Origin: Muribaculaceae bacterium
GTDB taxonomy: Bacteria; Bacteroidota; Bacteroidia; Bacteroidales; Muribaculaceae
Direction: 5' to 3'
Assembly (NCBI GenBank): GCA_017443765.1
Contig: JAFSYB010000051.1
Span: forward strand, 1 to 64,000
DNA length: 64,000 nucleotides
In this document: in pieces, positions 17,044-24,487 of the stretch
How the letters are laid out: each line of letters opens with the position of its first letter
Position numbering within the stretch: the first letter of the stretch is position 1
The notes under the pieces: model-generated
What the model saw: only the letters and a program-made list of their open reading frames with translations
Database searches by the model: none
Told to the model about the DNA's origin: nothing
Translations under genes and position numbers: made by a program

Positions 17044-17335
17044 AATCTTACCCCAGGCAACACAGCCTGCCATGCCAGCCGACACGGCTGAATGGCAGGG
17101 CATGACCCTTGATGAGCTGCGCTTGAGGCGCACAATGGCACTGGTCAAACGCGAGGTGGGTCGTGAACGCATGAGCCACTTGGTCGACGGCACGCGCGAG
17201 CGTGTGGCCACGGGAGGCGTGCGCGGACTGTTATTCGACAACAACACGGTGGCCGGCCTCAAGACGGCCGACTATGTGTTGCTGGGTTGGCGGGCAACGC
17301 GTATGCTCATGAAACTGTGGCGAAAATGGCGATGA
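17036..17335 (+). CDS. Hypothetical 99-residue protein coupled to the holin-X gene
   Basis: Family not recognised. It is a basic, mostly helical protein (many Arg, for example LDELRLRRTMALVKREVGRERM) ending in an Arg/Trp-rich segment (RMLMKLWRKWR) that could associate with membranes. It overlaps the holin-X stop by 8 nt, and its own stop overlaps the next start in an ATGA arrangement. This placement supports it as a genuine coding sequence. The position suggests a soluble partner of the small membrane proteins upstream; that is inference. Confidence 0.6.
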   Translation: MNEILPQATQPAMPADTAEWQGMTLDELRLRRTMALVKREVGRERMSHLVDGTRERVATGGVRGLLFDNNTVAGLKTADYVLLGWRATRMLMKLWRKWR

Positions 17336-18471
17336 CCGCAACCAGATTGCCCCGCACGAAACGCCTCACCGCACTGTTGATGATGCTGGCGGCTTTCGTT
17401 GCCGGCCAGGCGTGTACGTCGGCCGTTGTGAGCGGCCGCCTCACTGTGGACGGCCGACCGTTGTTGTGGAAACACCGCGACACCGGTTGTCAGGACAACC
17501 GCGTTGAGCGTCACCCGGCGCACGACGGGCTGCTGGAGTTTGTGGCCCTGTTCGATGCCCGCGACACTCGCGACACCGCAGCCTGGACTGGCTTCAACGA
17601 GCGCGGATTCGCAATCATGAACACGGCCTCCTACAATCTCAACCACGATACGGTTTCCGCAAGGGATATGGACCGCGAGGGCGTGGTGATGCGCTACGCA
17701 CTCGAACGCTGCACCACAGTAGACGACTTTGAACGATTGCTCAACCAGCTGCCCAAGCCCCTTGGTGTGGAAACCAATTTCGGTGTCATCGACGCTCAGG
17801 GTCATGGAGCATATTTTGAAACAGGCAACTACAGCTACGTGAAATATGACCTTGCCGATGAGCCATCGGGCATCCTCACGCGCACCAACTATTCGCTCAG
17901 CGGCCGTCCCGACGAAGGCGGCGGCTACATTCGCCACGAGAACGAAAAGCAGCTGCTTGCCCCTTACATCGAGGCTCGCAACATCACGCCAGCCGTGTTC
18001 ACCGAAGTGATTTCGCGCACATTTTTCCATAGCCTTCAAGGTCAGGACTTCACCCACAGCGAGCGCTGGGTGGTTGACCAGGACTATATACCCCGCGCCA
18101 TCAGCACGGCCTCGGTGGTGGTCGAGGGGGTTCTCCCGGGCGAGAATCCGCGGTTGACCACAATGTGGATTGCCCTGGGCTACCCGCCTTGTGCCGAAAC
18201 GTTTGCCTGCTGGGTGGGCGATGGCGGAGTGCCACTTGAGCTCACAGGCACCACGGCCAACCATTGTGCCGTGCAGTGCGATCGCGTCAACAAGCGCGAG
18301 GCCGAAGTGTTTCACAACCGACGTGGCAACGGCAAGCTCTACATCGATATGTCAAAGCTCTACAACAGCCAGGGAACCGGCTACTGCCAGACCCTGGTGC
18401 CACGCAACATGGAGGCTTACCGCCAAGGGGCCGCCGAGCGCGAACGACGAAGGGCTTTGCTGAACAAATGA
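17332..18471 (+). CDS. Secreted Ntn-hydrolase (C45/linear-amide hydrolase-like) with N-terminal Cys nucleophile
   Basis: A 379-residue exported hydrolase. The ATG at 17332 overlaps the previous stop (ATGA). It begins a signal peptide whose predicted cleavage after GQA exposes Cys28 in CTSAVVSGRL. In the Ntn families that include penicillin V acylase, bile salt hydrolase and C45 acyltransferases, such a Cys is the autocatalytic nucleophile. Supporting features are DGRPLLWKHRD just downstream, NERGFAIMNTASYNL near residue 90, and NFGVIDAQGHGAYFE near residue 145. The Cys context is not a good lipobox, so lipoprotein anchoring is less likely. Substrate unknown: an amide bond in an acylated metabolite or peptide. 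Confidence 0.7.
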   Translation: MTATRLPRTKRLTALLMMLAAFVAGQACTSAVVSGRLTVDGRPLLWKHRDTGCQDNRVERHPAHDGLLEFVALFDARDTRDTAAWTGFNERGFAIMNTASYNLNHDTVSARDMDREGVVMRYALERCTTVDDFERLLNQLPKPLGVETNFGVIDAQGHGAYFETGNYSYVKYDLADEPSGILTRTNYSLSGRPDEGGGYIRHENEKQLLAPYIEARNITPAVFTEVISRTFFHSLQGQDFTHSERWVVDQDYIPRAISTASVVVEGVLPGENPRLTTMWIALGYPPCAETFACWVGDGGVPLELTGTTANHCAVQCDRVNKREAEVFHNRRGNGKLYIDMSKLYNSQGTGYCQTLVPRNMEAYRQGAAERERRRALLNK

Positions 18472-18515
18472 TAGTTCACAGTTCATATTCCTCATTCTTT
18501 TAACTATCCATAACC

Positions 18516-19670
18516 GTGAAGAAAATAATGCTTGTTTTCGGGACACGTCCCGAAGCCATCAAAATGGCACCAGTGGTCAAGGAACTGGAGAAGCACCCAG
18601 GCGAGTTTGAGACCATCGTGTGCGTCACCGGGCAGCACCGCCAAATGCTGGACCAGGTGCTGGAGATTTTCGGCATCCAGCCCAACTACGACCTCGACAT
18701 CATGCGGCCTGGGCAGGACCTGTACGACATCACAAGCCGGGTGCTGCTGGGCATGCGCGACGTGTTGCAGCGCGTCAAGCCCGATGTGGTGCTCGTCCAT
18801 GGCGACACCACGACCAGCACGGCAGCCGCACTCGCCGCTTTCTACCAGCAGATTCCTGTGGGCCACGTCGAAGCCGGCCTGCGCACCCACAACATCTACA
18901 GCCCCTGGCCCGAGGAGATGAACCGCCAGATTACCGGACGCATAGCCACCTATAACTTTGCCCCCACGCCGCTCAGCCGCCAAAACCTGCTCGATGAGCA
19001 CACCCCCGACAACCAGATTCTGGTCACCGGCAACACGGTCATCGACGCGCTTTACTGGGTGGTGGATAAAATCAAGAGCAAGGCATCGCTGGGAGCCGAG
19101 CTGGCCGAGGCACTGCTCGAAAGCGGTTACGATGTGAGCCGCCTTGCCGATGGCAAGCGCCGCATGGTCCTCATTACCGGCCACCGCCGCGAGAACTTCG
19201 GCGGTGGATTCCAGAACATCTGCCGCGCCATCAAGACGCTCAGCGAGCGGTATCCCGATGTGGACTTCGTCTATCCCATGCACCTCAACCCCAATGTGCG
19301 CAAGCCCATACACGACCTCTTTGGCCAAGACCTCACGGCAGTGGGCAACCTTTTCTTCATCGAGCCGTTGGAATACCTGCGCTTCGTATTCCTGATGGAA
19401 AAGGCCGATGTGGTGCTCACCGACAGTGGCGGCATCCAGGAGGAGGCCCCGGGCTTGGGCAAGCCTGTGCTGGTGATGCGCGACACCACCGAGCGGCCCG
19501 AGGCGCTTGATGCCGGAACCGTGAAGCTCGTGGGCACCGACTACGACAAAATCGTGGGTGAGGTGTCGCTGCTGCTCGACGACGAGCAGGCCTACCACCA
19601 AATGAGCCACGCTGTGAACCCTTACGGCGACGGACACGCCAGCGAGCGCATCGCAAAGCACTTAATGTGA
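18516..19670 (+). CDS. wecB: UDP-N-acetylglucosamine 2-epimerase (non-hydrolysing)
   Basis: Interconverts UDP-GlcNAc and UDP-ManNAc for surface polysaccharide synthesis. It has 384 residues, normal for WecB. The N-terminal motif [44 protein letters not shown] and [12 protein letters not shown] are all present in family order. The start is read as GTG at 18516 because it provides the usual MKKI-type first strand; an ATG at 18528 is possible. galE follows 7 nt after its stop, so the two form a nucleotide-sugar unit. Confidence 0.95.
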   Translation: MKKIMLVFGTRPEAIKMAPVVKELEKHPGEFETIVCVTGQHRQMLDQVLEIFGIQPNYDLDIMRPGQDLYDITSRVLLGMRDVLQRVKPDVVLVHGDTTTSTAAALAAFYQQIPVGHVEAGLRTHNIYSPWPEEMNRQITGRIATYNFAPTPLSRQNLLDEHTPDNQILVTGNTVIDALYWVVDKIKSKASLGAELAEALLESGYDVSRLADGKRRMVLITGHRRENFGGGFQNICRAIKTLSERYPDVDFVYPMHLNPNVRKPIHDLFGQDLTAVGNLFFIEPLEYLRFVFLMEKADVVLTDSGGIQEEAPGLGKPVLVMRDTTERPEALDAGTVKLVGTDYDKIVGEVSLLLDDEQAYHQMSHAVNPYGDGHASERIAKHLM

Positions 19671-19677
19671 TAATCAA

Positions 19678-20703
19678 ATGAAACCGAAAATATTAGTCAC
19701 TGGCGGAACCGGCTTCATCGGTTCGCACACCACTGTTGAGCTGCAACAGGCAGGCTACGACGTGGTGATTATTGACAACCTCAGCAACAGCAAGCGCGAG
19801 GTGGTTGATGGCATTGAGCACATCACCGGCACGCGGCCGGCGTTTGTCGAGGGCGACTGCACCGATATGCCCACCTTGCGTCGCTTGTTTGAGGATTATC
19901 CGGGCATCAAGGGCATCATCAATTTTGCCGCCAGCAAGGCCGTGGGCGAGAGTGTGCAGAAACCCATTCTGTACTACCGCAACAACCTGAACATCTTGCT
20001 CAACCTGCTCGACCTGATGCCTGAGTACGGTGTGGAGGCATTTGTGTTTTCCTCATCGTGCACCGTCTATGGCGAGCCCGACCAAAACCCCATCACCGAG
20101 GCGGCCCCCATCAAAAAAGCCACCTCGCCATATGGGGCCACCAAGCAAATCAGCGAGGGCATCATTGCCGACGTCATTCGCAGCGGCAGTCCCATCAAGG
20201 CTGTCCTGTTGCGCTATTTCAACCCTATCGGAGCGCACCCCAGTGCCGAAATTGGCGAGCTGCCCAACGGCGTGCCGCAAAATTTGGTGCCTTTCCTCAC
20301 CCAGACGGCTATCGGCATTCGCAAAGAGCTGAGCATCTTCGGCAACGACTACAGCACTCCCGACGGCACGTGCATCCGCGATTTCATCTATGTTGTCGAT
20401 TTGGCCCAGGCGCACGTCAAGGCCCTCGACCGTATGCTCAGCGGTGATAACGCCGAGCCACTCGAGGTGTTCAACATCGGCACCGGCCAGGGACTTTCGG
20501 TGCTCCAGTTGGTCAATGCTTTTGAGCAGGCCACCGGCGTGAAGGTGCCGCATCGTTTCGCCCCGCGGCGTGAGGGCGACATCGAGCAAATCTGGGCCGA
20601 CCCGGCACGCGCCAATCAGGTGCTTGGCTGGCATGCCCAAACCGACATACTCGACGTCATGCGCAGCGCATGGCGCTGGCAGCAACGACTGGCCGACGGA
20701 TAA
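19678..20703 (+). CDS. galE: UDP-glucose 4-epimerase
   Basis: Interconverts UDP-glucose and UDP-galactose (possibly the GlcNAc/GalNAc pair too). It has 341 residues. The NAD-binding Rossmann motif GGTGFIGSHT is at residues 8-17, the SSSCTVYGEP segment supplies the catalytic Ser/Thr, and YGATK supplies the catalytic Tyr and Lys. RDFIYVVDLAQAH is the GalE-type C-terminal half motif. It is immediately downstream of wecB, so both probably feed polysaccharide or LPS synthesis. Confidence 0.96.
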   Translation: MKPKILVTGGTGFIGSHTTVELQQAGYDVVIIDNLSNSKREVVDGIEHITGTRPAFVEGDCTDMPTLRRLFEDYPGIKGIINFAASKAVGESVQKPILYYRNNLNILLNLLDLMPEYGVEAFVFSSSCTVYGEPDQNPITEAAPIKKATSPYGATKQISEGIIADVIRSGSPIKAVLLRYFNPIGAHPSAEIGELPNGVPQNLVPFLTQTAIGIRKELSIFGNDYSTPDGTCIRDFIYVVDLAQAHVKALDRMLSGDNAEPLEVFNIGTGQGLSVLQLVNAFEQATGVKVPHRFAPRREGDIEQIWADPARANQVLGWHAQTDILDVMRSAWRWQQRLADG

Positions 20704-20781
20704 TGCGCAACAAGCAATCTCGCAACGCCGGTTCTTGCCGCTGAAACCCTAATATCTAACATCTGTTATATAGCTTTTTTC

Positions 20782-21102
20782 ATGTCCGAGGAACAACGAC
20801 TGAAAATCATCGAGGACATCGTGGCCATGCTGCGCACGGTGTTCGACCCCGAAATACCCGTCGATGTCTATAGCCTGGGGCTGGTCTACGGCATCGATGT
20901 CACCGACGATGGCGTGGCAAACATCGACATGACCCTCACGGCTCCCAACTGCCCCGCTGCCGACTACATCTTTGAGGACATCCGCCAAAAGGTGGAGAGT
21001 GTCGAGGGCATCACCACAGCCAATGTCAAGCTCGTCTTTGAGCCTGAATGGGACGTGCGCATGATGAGCGACGAGGCCAAGCTCGAGCTCGGTATGCTTT
21101 GA
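20782..21102 (+). CDS. DUF59/MIP18-family metal-sulfur cluster assembly factor
   Basis: A 106-residue single-domain protein with the family signature DPEIPVDVYSLGLVYG and the strongly conserved cysteine segment LTAPNCPAADYI. SufT/MIP18 proteins help mature Fe-S proteins; this member probably acts as an auxiliary assembly or targeting factor. No suf genes lie nearby. It sits between galE and lpxH. Confidence 0.9.
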   Translation: MSEEQRLKIIEDIVAMLRTVFDPEIPVDVYSLGLVYGIDVTDDGVANIDMTLTAPNCPAADYIFEDIRQKVESVEGITTANVKLVFEPEWDVRMMSDEAKLELGML

Positions 21103-21152
21103 AATGATTTAAGAACCAAGAACCAAGCTCTTCCTCCATCACACCTACAGCC

Positions 21153-21905
21153 TTGTCCAAGCACTATTTCATCAGCGACCTTCACCTGGGTGCGGCCTAC
21201 ATAACCCACCCACGTGCGCATGAGCAGCGCGTGACACAATTCCTCGATGCCGTGAAACGCGATGCGGCTTCGCTGTGGCTGCTTGGTGATGTGCTCGACT
21301 ATTGGTTTGAGTACCGCAATGTGGTGCCGCGAGGCCATGTGCGCTTTTTTGGCAAGCTCGCCGAACTTGCCGATTCAGGCATCGAAATCCACTGGTTCAC
21401 GGGCAACCACGATGTGTGGCTGCGCGATTACTTGCGCGATGAGATTGGCCTCACGGTTCATCACTCATCCACTACTGTCGACCTTGATGGGCACCGCATC
21501 TTCCTTGCCCATGGCGATGATGTGGGTCGCCAGCCAACCATGTACCGCTTCACCCGCTGGTGTTTCCACAATCCCGTGTGCCAGTGGCTCTATGCCGCCA
21601 TTCATCCACGGTGGGCCACCGCAGTGGCAACGGGGTGGTCGGCCAGCAACCGCACCCGGCGCAAACCGGCCCGCAAGCGGCCACCAACGGGCAATGCTTT
21701 TGCCCGACTTCTTGAGTTTGCCGAGGCGCACCACCGGCAGTGTCCTGATGTCGACACTTTCATCTTTGGCCACTTGCATATGGCACGTCTTGAAACCATC
21801 GCCAGCGGACAAGCCCAGCTTGTGTGTCTTGGTGAATGGCTCAATCAAGACACCTATGCCGTTCTCGACAACGGCGTTCTTGAGCTCAACCATTTCACAT
21901 CCTGA
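21153..21905 (+). CDS. lpxH: UDP-2,3-diacylglucosamine diphosphatase (LpxH-like)
   Basis: Metallophosphoesterase of 250 residues expected to hydrolyse UDP-2,3-diacylglucosamine to lipid X in lipid A synthesis. The full metal-site series is visible: ISDLHLG near the N-terminus, GDVLDYW, GNHDVW, HGDD and FGHLHMA. The lid region is Arg/Lys-rich (SNRTRRKPARKRPP). The start is read as TTG at 21153 because the first strand and DLHLG motif follow at once and no in-frame ATG lies upstream. It converges with fprA. Confidence 0.88.
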   Translation: MSKHYFISDLHLGAAYITHPRAHEQRVTQFLDAVKRDAASLWLLGDVLDYWFEYRNVVPRGHVRFFGKLAELADSGIEIHWFTGNHDVWLRDYLRDEIGLTVHHSSTTVDLDGHRIFLAHGDDVGRQPTMYRFTRWCFHNPVCQWLYAAIHPRWATAVATGWSASNRTRRKPARKRPPTGNAFARLLEFAEAHHRQCPDVDTFIFGHLHMARLETIASGQAQLVCLGEWLNQDTYAVLDNGVLELNHFTS

Positions 21906-21934
21906 ACCCGTTTGCTGGCAAATGTGGCCTTGTG

Positions 21935-23119
21935 TTACGCAAGGACACGTGCCGCAAGCTCACGGGCAAGGTTGCTGGCGGCCTCCAAGTCGCTCGTGGC
22001 TGGGGCTTGCTTGAACTCCACGGGGTCGAGCAGGTCGATTTTCAGCCCCTCAAGGGCGGCCGCCATCTTCTTGGTCACGCCCGGGCTCCAAGTGTAGTTG
22101 CCGAACAGCCCCACCGTGCGGTGCTGTATGCCGTCCATCTTGAGCGTGCCGAGCAGCTGCGCCACGCGAGGATGAATCTCGGTGTTGTAGGTGTTTCCGC
22201 CAATCACCAGGCCGTTGAAACGACCAATATTCATCAGCACGTACGAAAGGTTGCTCACGTTCAAGTCTTGCAGCAACACGTTCTTCACCCCATTGGATGC
22301 CAGCTCGCTGGCGATGTGCTCGGCCATGAGTGTGACATTGCCGTGCATCGAGGCGTAGGCAATCACCACGCCGGGCTGGGCCTGCCAGTCGGCAAGGGCG
22401 GCATAGGTGGCCACAACGCGACTAAGTTCATCATGCCACACCGGGCCGTGGGTGGAACAGATGTAGTCAAGTTCCACACCTTCAAGTTTCTTGAGCGCGT
22501 TTTTCACCGGAACGCCGTATTTGGCAACAATCGACCCGTAGTAGCGGTACATCTCGTTCCAATACATTCCCGTGTTCATGTCGCGGTCGACCACAGCACC
22601 GTTCAGTGCGCCAAAGCAGCCAAATGCGTCGCCACTGAAGAGCACTTTGTCCTCTACGCAACGCGTCATCATGGTTTCGGGCCAGTGCAACATGGGGGTG
22701 AGGTGGAACTGGAGTGTCTTGCCGCCCAAGTCGATGGTGTCGCCGTCGGCCACTGTGGTCACTTCTTGCAGGCCGTAGTAGCCCGTGAGCATGGCTGCCG
22801 TCTTGGCATTGCCCACGATGGCGGCTTGCGGGTGACACAGGTGTATGTGCGGCAGTGCGCTGGAGTGGTCTTGCTCAACATGGTTGACGATGATATAGTC
22901 GAGTGCGCGCCCACGCAGCACGCCCTGCACTTTTGCCTCCAGCTCGGCGGCATGAGCGGCATCTACCGTGTCGATGAGCGCAGTGCGCTCGGTGCCAAGC
23001 ACAACGTAGGCATTGTAGGACACGCCAAGTGGTACAATCCACAGGCCTTCAAACAAATCGGTGGTGCGGTCGTTGACACCCACATAGTGCACGCCGCCGG
23101 TGATTTCGTTAATGTTCAT
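21935..23119 (-). CDS. FprA-family A-type flavoprotein (flavodiiron protein)
   Basis: Cytoplasmic O2- or NO-reducing flavodiiron protein, 394 residues. The N-terminal metallo-beta-lactamase-like domain carries the diiron ligands in NHVEQDHSSALP and the later LHWPETM, SGDAFGCF and STHGPVWH segments. The C-terminal flavodoxin domain starts near residue 245 with the FMN phosphate loop YASMHGNVTLM, and a second FMN loop region follows at GGNTYNTEIHP. No rubredoxin domain is fused, so an external electron donor is needed. It lies 22 nt downstream of nspC in the same direction. Protection from oxygen or NO fits an anaerobe. Confidence 0.92.
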   Translation of the reverse strand: MNINEITGGVHYVGVNDRTTDLFEGLWIVPLGVSYNAYVVLGTERTALIDTVDAAHAAELEAKVQGVLRGRALDYIIVNHVEQDHSSALPHIHLCHPQAAIVGNAKTAAMLTGYYGLQEVTTVADGDTIDLGGKTLQFHLTPMLHWPETMMTRCVEDKVLFSGDAFGCFGALNGAVVDRDMNTGMYWNEMYRYYGSIVAKYGVPVKNALKKLEGVELDYICSTHGPVWHDELSRVVATYAALADWQAQPGVVIAYASMHGNVTLMAEHIASELASNGVKNVLLQDLNVSNLSYVLMNIGRFNGLVIGGNTYNTEIHPRVAQLLGTLKMDGIQHRTVGLFGNYTWSPGVTKKMAAALEGLKIDLLDPVEFKQAPATSDLEAASNLARELAARVLA

Positions 23120-23141
23120 TGTTGTTGAGAGTTATGTGAAT

Positions 23142-24278
23142 TTAGTTCATGCGGTTTCTGTAGTCGTCGTAGGTGAACTCGCGCATCACCACCTCGGCAC
23201 CATCGAGTCGCTTGAGTACCAGGGCTGGGTGGTCGATGCCGTTAAACATATTGGTCTTGACGGTGGTGTAGTGGTTCATGTCCTCAAAGGTGAGCCGCTC
23301 GCCGGGCTGCAACTCATGGTCGAAGCTCCAGTCGCCCACATAGTCACCGCTCATGCACGAGTTTCCGCCAATGCGGTAGGTTGGCTTGGTGCTGTCAACC
23401 ACGTCAAGGGCTTGCGTGATGCGGGGCTTGTAGGGCATCTCAAGGCAGTCGGGCATGTGGCAGGCAAACGACACATCGACGATCGCCGTGCGCACGCCGC
23501 TGTTTTCAACCACATCTATAACACTGGCTTCTAAATCGCCTGTTTGCCAGAAAAATGCGCTTCCAGGCTCAAGTATCACTCGAAGGTTTTGAAACTCGGC
23601 TCTGAAGTTCTTGATCAGGCCAACCAGGTGTTCTGTGTCGTAGCCCTCGCGGGTCATCAGGTGCCCGCCGCCCATGTTGATCCACCGCAATGCTGGCAGC
23701 CACTGGCCGAACTGCCGCTTCACCGCATCGAGCACCGCAGCCAAGTCGTGTGATGTGCTCTCGCACAAGGCGTGGAAATGGAAGCCGTCTATTCCCTCGG
23801 GCAGCGCGGTGAGCGCATCGGCGGTGACCCCGAAACGCGAACCCGGACAGCAAGGGTTGTAAATGTCGGTTTCCACTACCGAACACATTGGGTTGATGCG
23901 CAGTCCGCAGCTCACGGTGCGATGGGGGTTTGCGGCATTGAAAGCGTTCACTCGCGGCTTGAAGCGGTTGTACTGCGCCACCGAGTTGAACGTGATGTGT
24001 GAGCTGCCCTGCAAAAAGCGGTCGATGGTCTCCTCGGTGTATGCCGGGCAGTAGGTGTGGGCAAGGCAACCCAGCTCTTCGTTTGCCAGGCGCATCTCGT
24101 TGAGCGAGCTGGCGGTGGAGCAAATGCCGTATTCCTCGTAGATGGGAAACGTGCGCCACAAGGCGTTGGCCTTGAACGCCATGATGATTTTTGCGCCACT
24201 GTCGCGTGCCACGCGCAATATCAGGTTCAGGTTGCGCCGCAACCGTTCCTCATAGATTATATAATAAGGAGTGTTCAT
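23142..24278 (-). CDS. nspC: Carboxynorspermidine/carboxyspermidine decarboxylase
   Basis: PLP enzyme for the final step of the alternative spermidine pathway used by many Bacteroidota. It has 378 residues and a fold-III barrel. The PLP Lys is Lys36 in IIMAFKANALW. Other conserved segments are CGLRINPM, the His in DGFHFHALCE, the glycine-rich phosphate site NMGGGHL, LEPGSAFFW and GNSCMSGDYVGDW, which contains the catalytic Cys. It has its own upstream promoter and is followed by fprA, probably in one transcript. The partner dehydrogenase gene is not in the window. Confidence 0.94.
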   Translation of the reverse strand: MNTPYYIIYEERLRRNLNLILRVARDSGAKIIMAFKANALWRTFPIYEEYGICSTASSLNEMRLANEELGCLAHTYCPAYTEETIDRFLQGSSHITFNSVAQYNRFKPRVNAFNAANPHRTVSCGLRINPMCSVVETDIYNPCCPGSRFGVTADALTALPEGIDGFHFHALCESTSHDLAAVLDAVKRQFGQWLPALRWINMGGGHLMTREGYDTEHLVGLIKNFRAEFQNLRVILEPGSAFFWQTGDLEASVIDVVENSGVRTAIVDVSFACHMPDCLEMPYKPRITQALDVVDSTKPTYRIGGNSCMSGDYVGDWSFDHELQPGERLTFEDMNHYTTVKTNMFNGIDHPALVLKRLDGAEVVMREFTYDDYRNRMN

Positions 24279-24295
24279 GATTGTGAATTTTGGCG

Positions 24296-24327
24296 CGAAA
24301 TTACAAAAAAACGTCTAATTAGCCAAA
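24296..24327 (-). promoter_or_regulatory. Bacteroidota-type promoter for nspC-fprA
   Basis: Minus strand: TTTG (24327-24324), 20-nt spacer, TAATTTCG (24303-24296), one mismatch in the -7 box. It predicts transcription starting about 12 nt before the nspC ATG. Confidence 0.5.
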
Positions 24328-24336
24328 TAATCAAGA

Positions 24337-24485
24337 TGGGTTCTATAAATTGCTCGAGTCGTCTTGGGGTTGCATAAATCAGGCTGAGCCTTATCAAGAT
24401 TCAAGCAAGCTTTCGGCTTGCACTGATTTATCTAACCCAAAGTTGTCCAAAACATTCATCACATTTTTGCAATTTATAGAACCCA
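24337..24485. repeat. Nested inverted-repeat element between nspC and the M16 protease
   Basis: A 149-bp element bounded by perfect 17-bp inverted repeats (24337-24353 and 24469-24485). Inside it is a second imperfect inverted repeat (24367-24382 with 24423-24438, 14 of 16 matching), and at its centre a 6-bp stem with a 5-nt loop (24405-24421). The right arm ends 2 nt before the M16 stop codon. It could act as an mRNA 3' structure or be a small foldback (MITE-like) insertion. No convincing target duplication is visible. Confidence 0.6.
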
Positions 24486-24487
24486 CC

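Noticed and set aside
17410..17430. Lipoprotein anchoring of the Ntn-hydrolase at its Cys28
   Set aside because: The residues before Cys (A-G-Q-A) do not form a good lipobox, and the following CTS segment is better explained as an N-terminal nucleophile.
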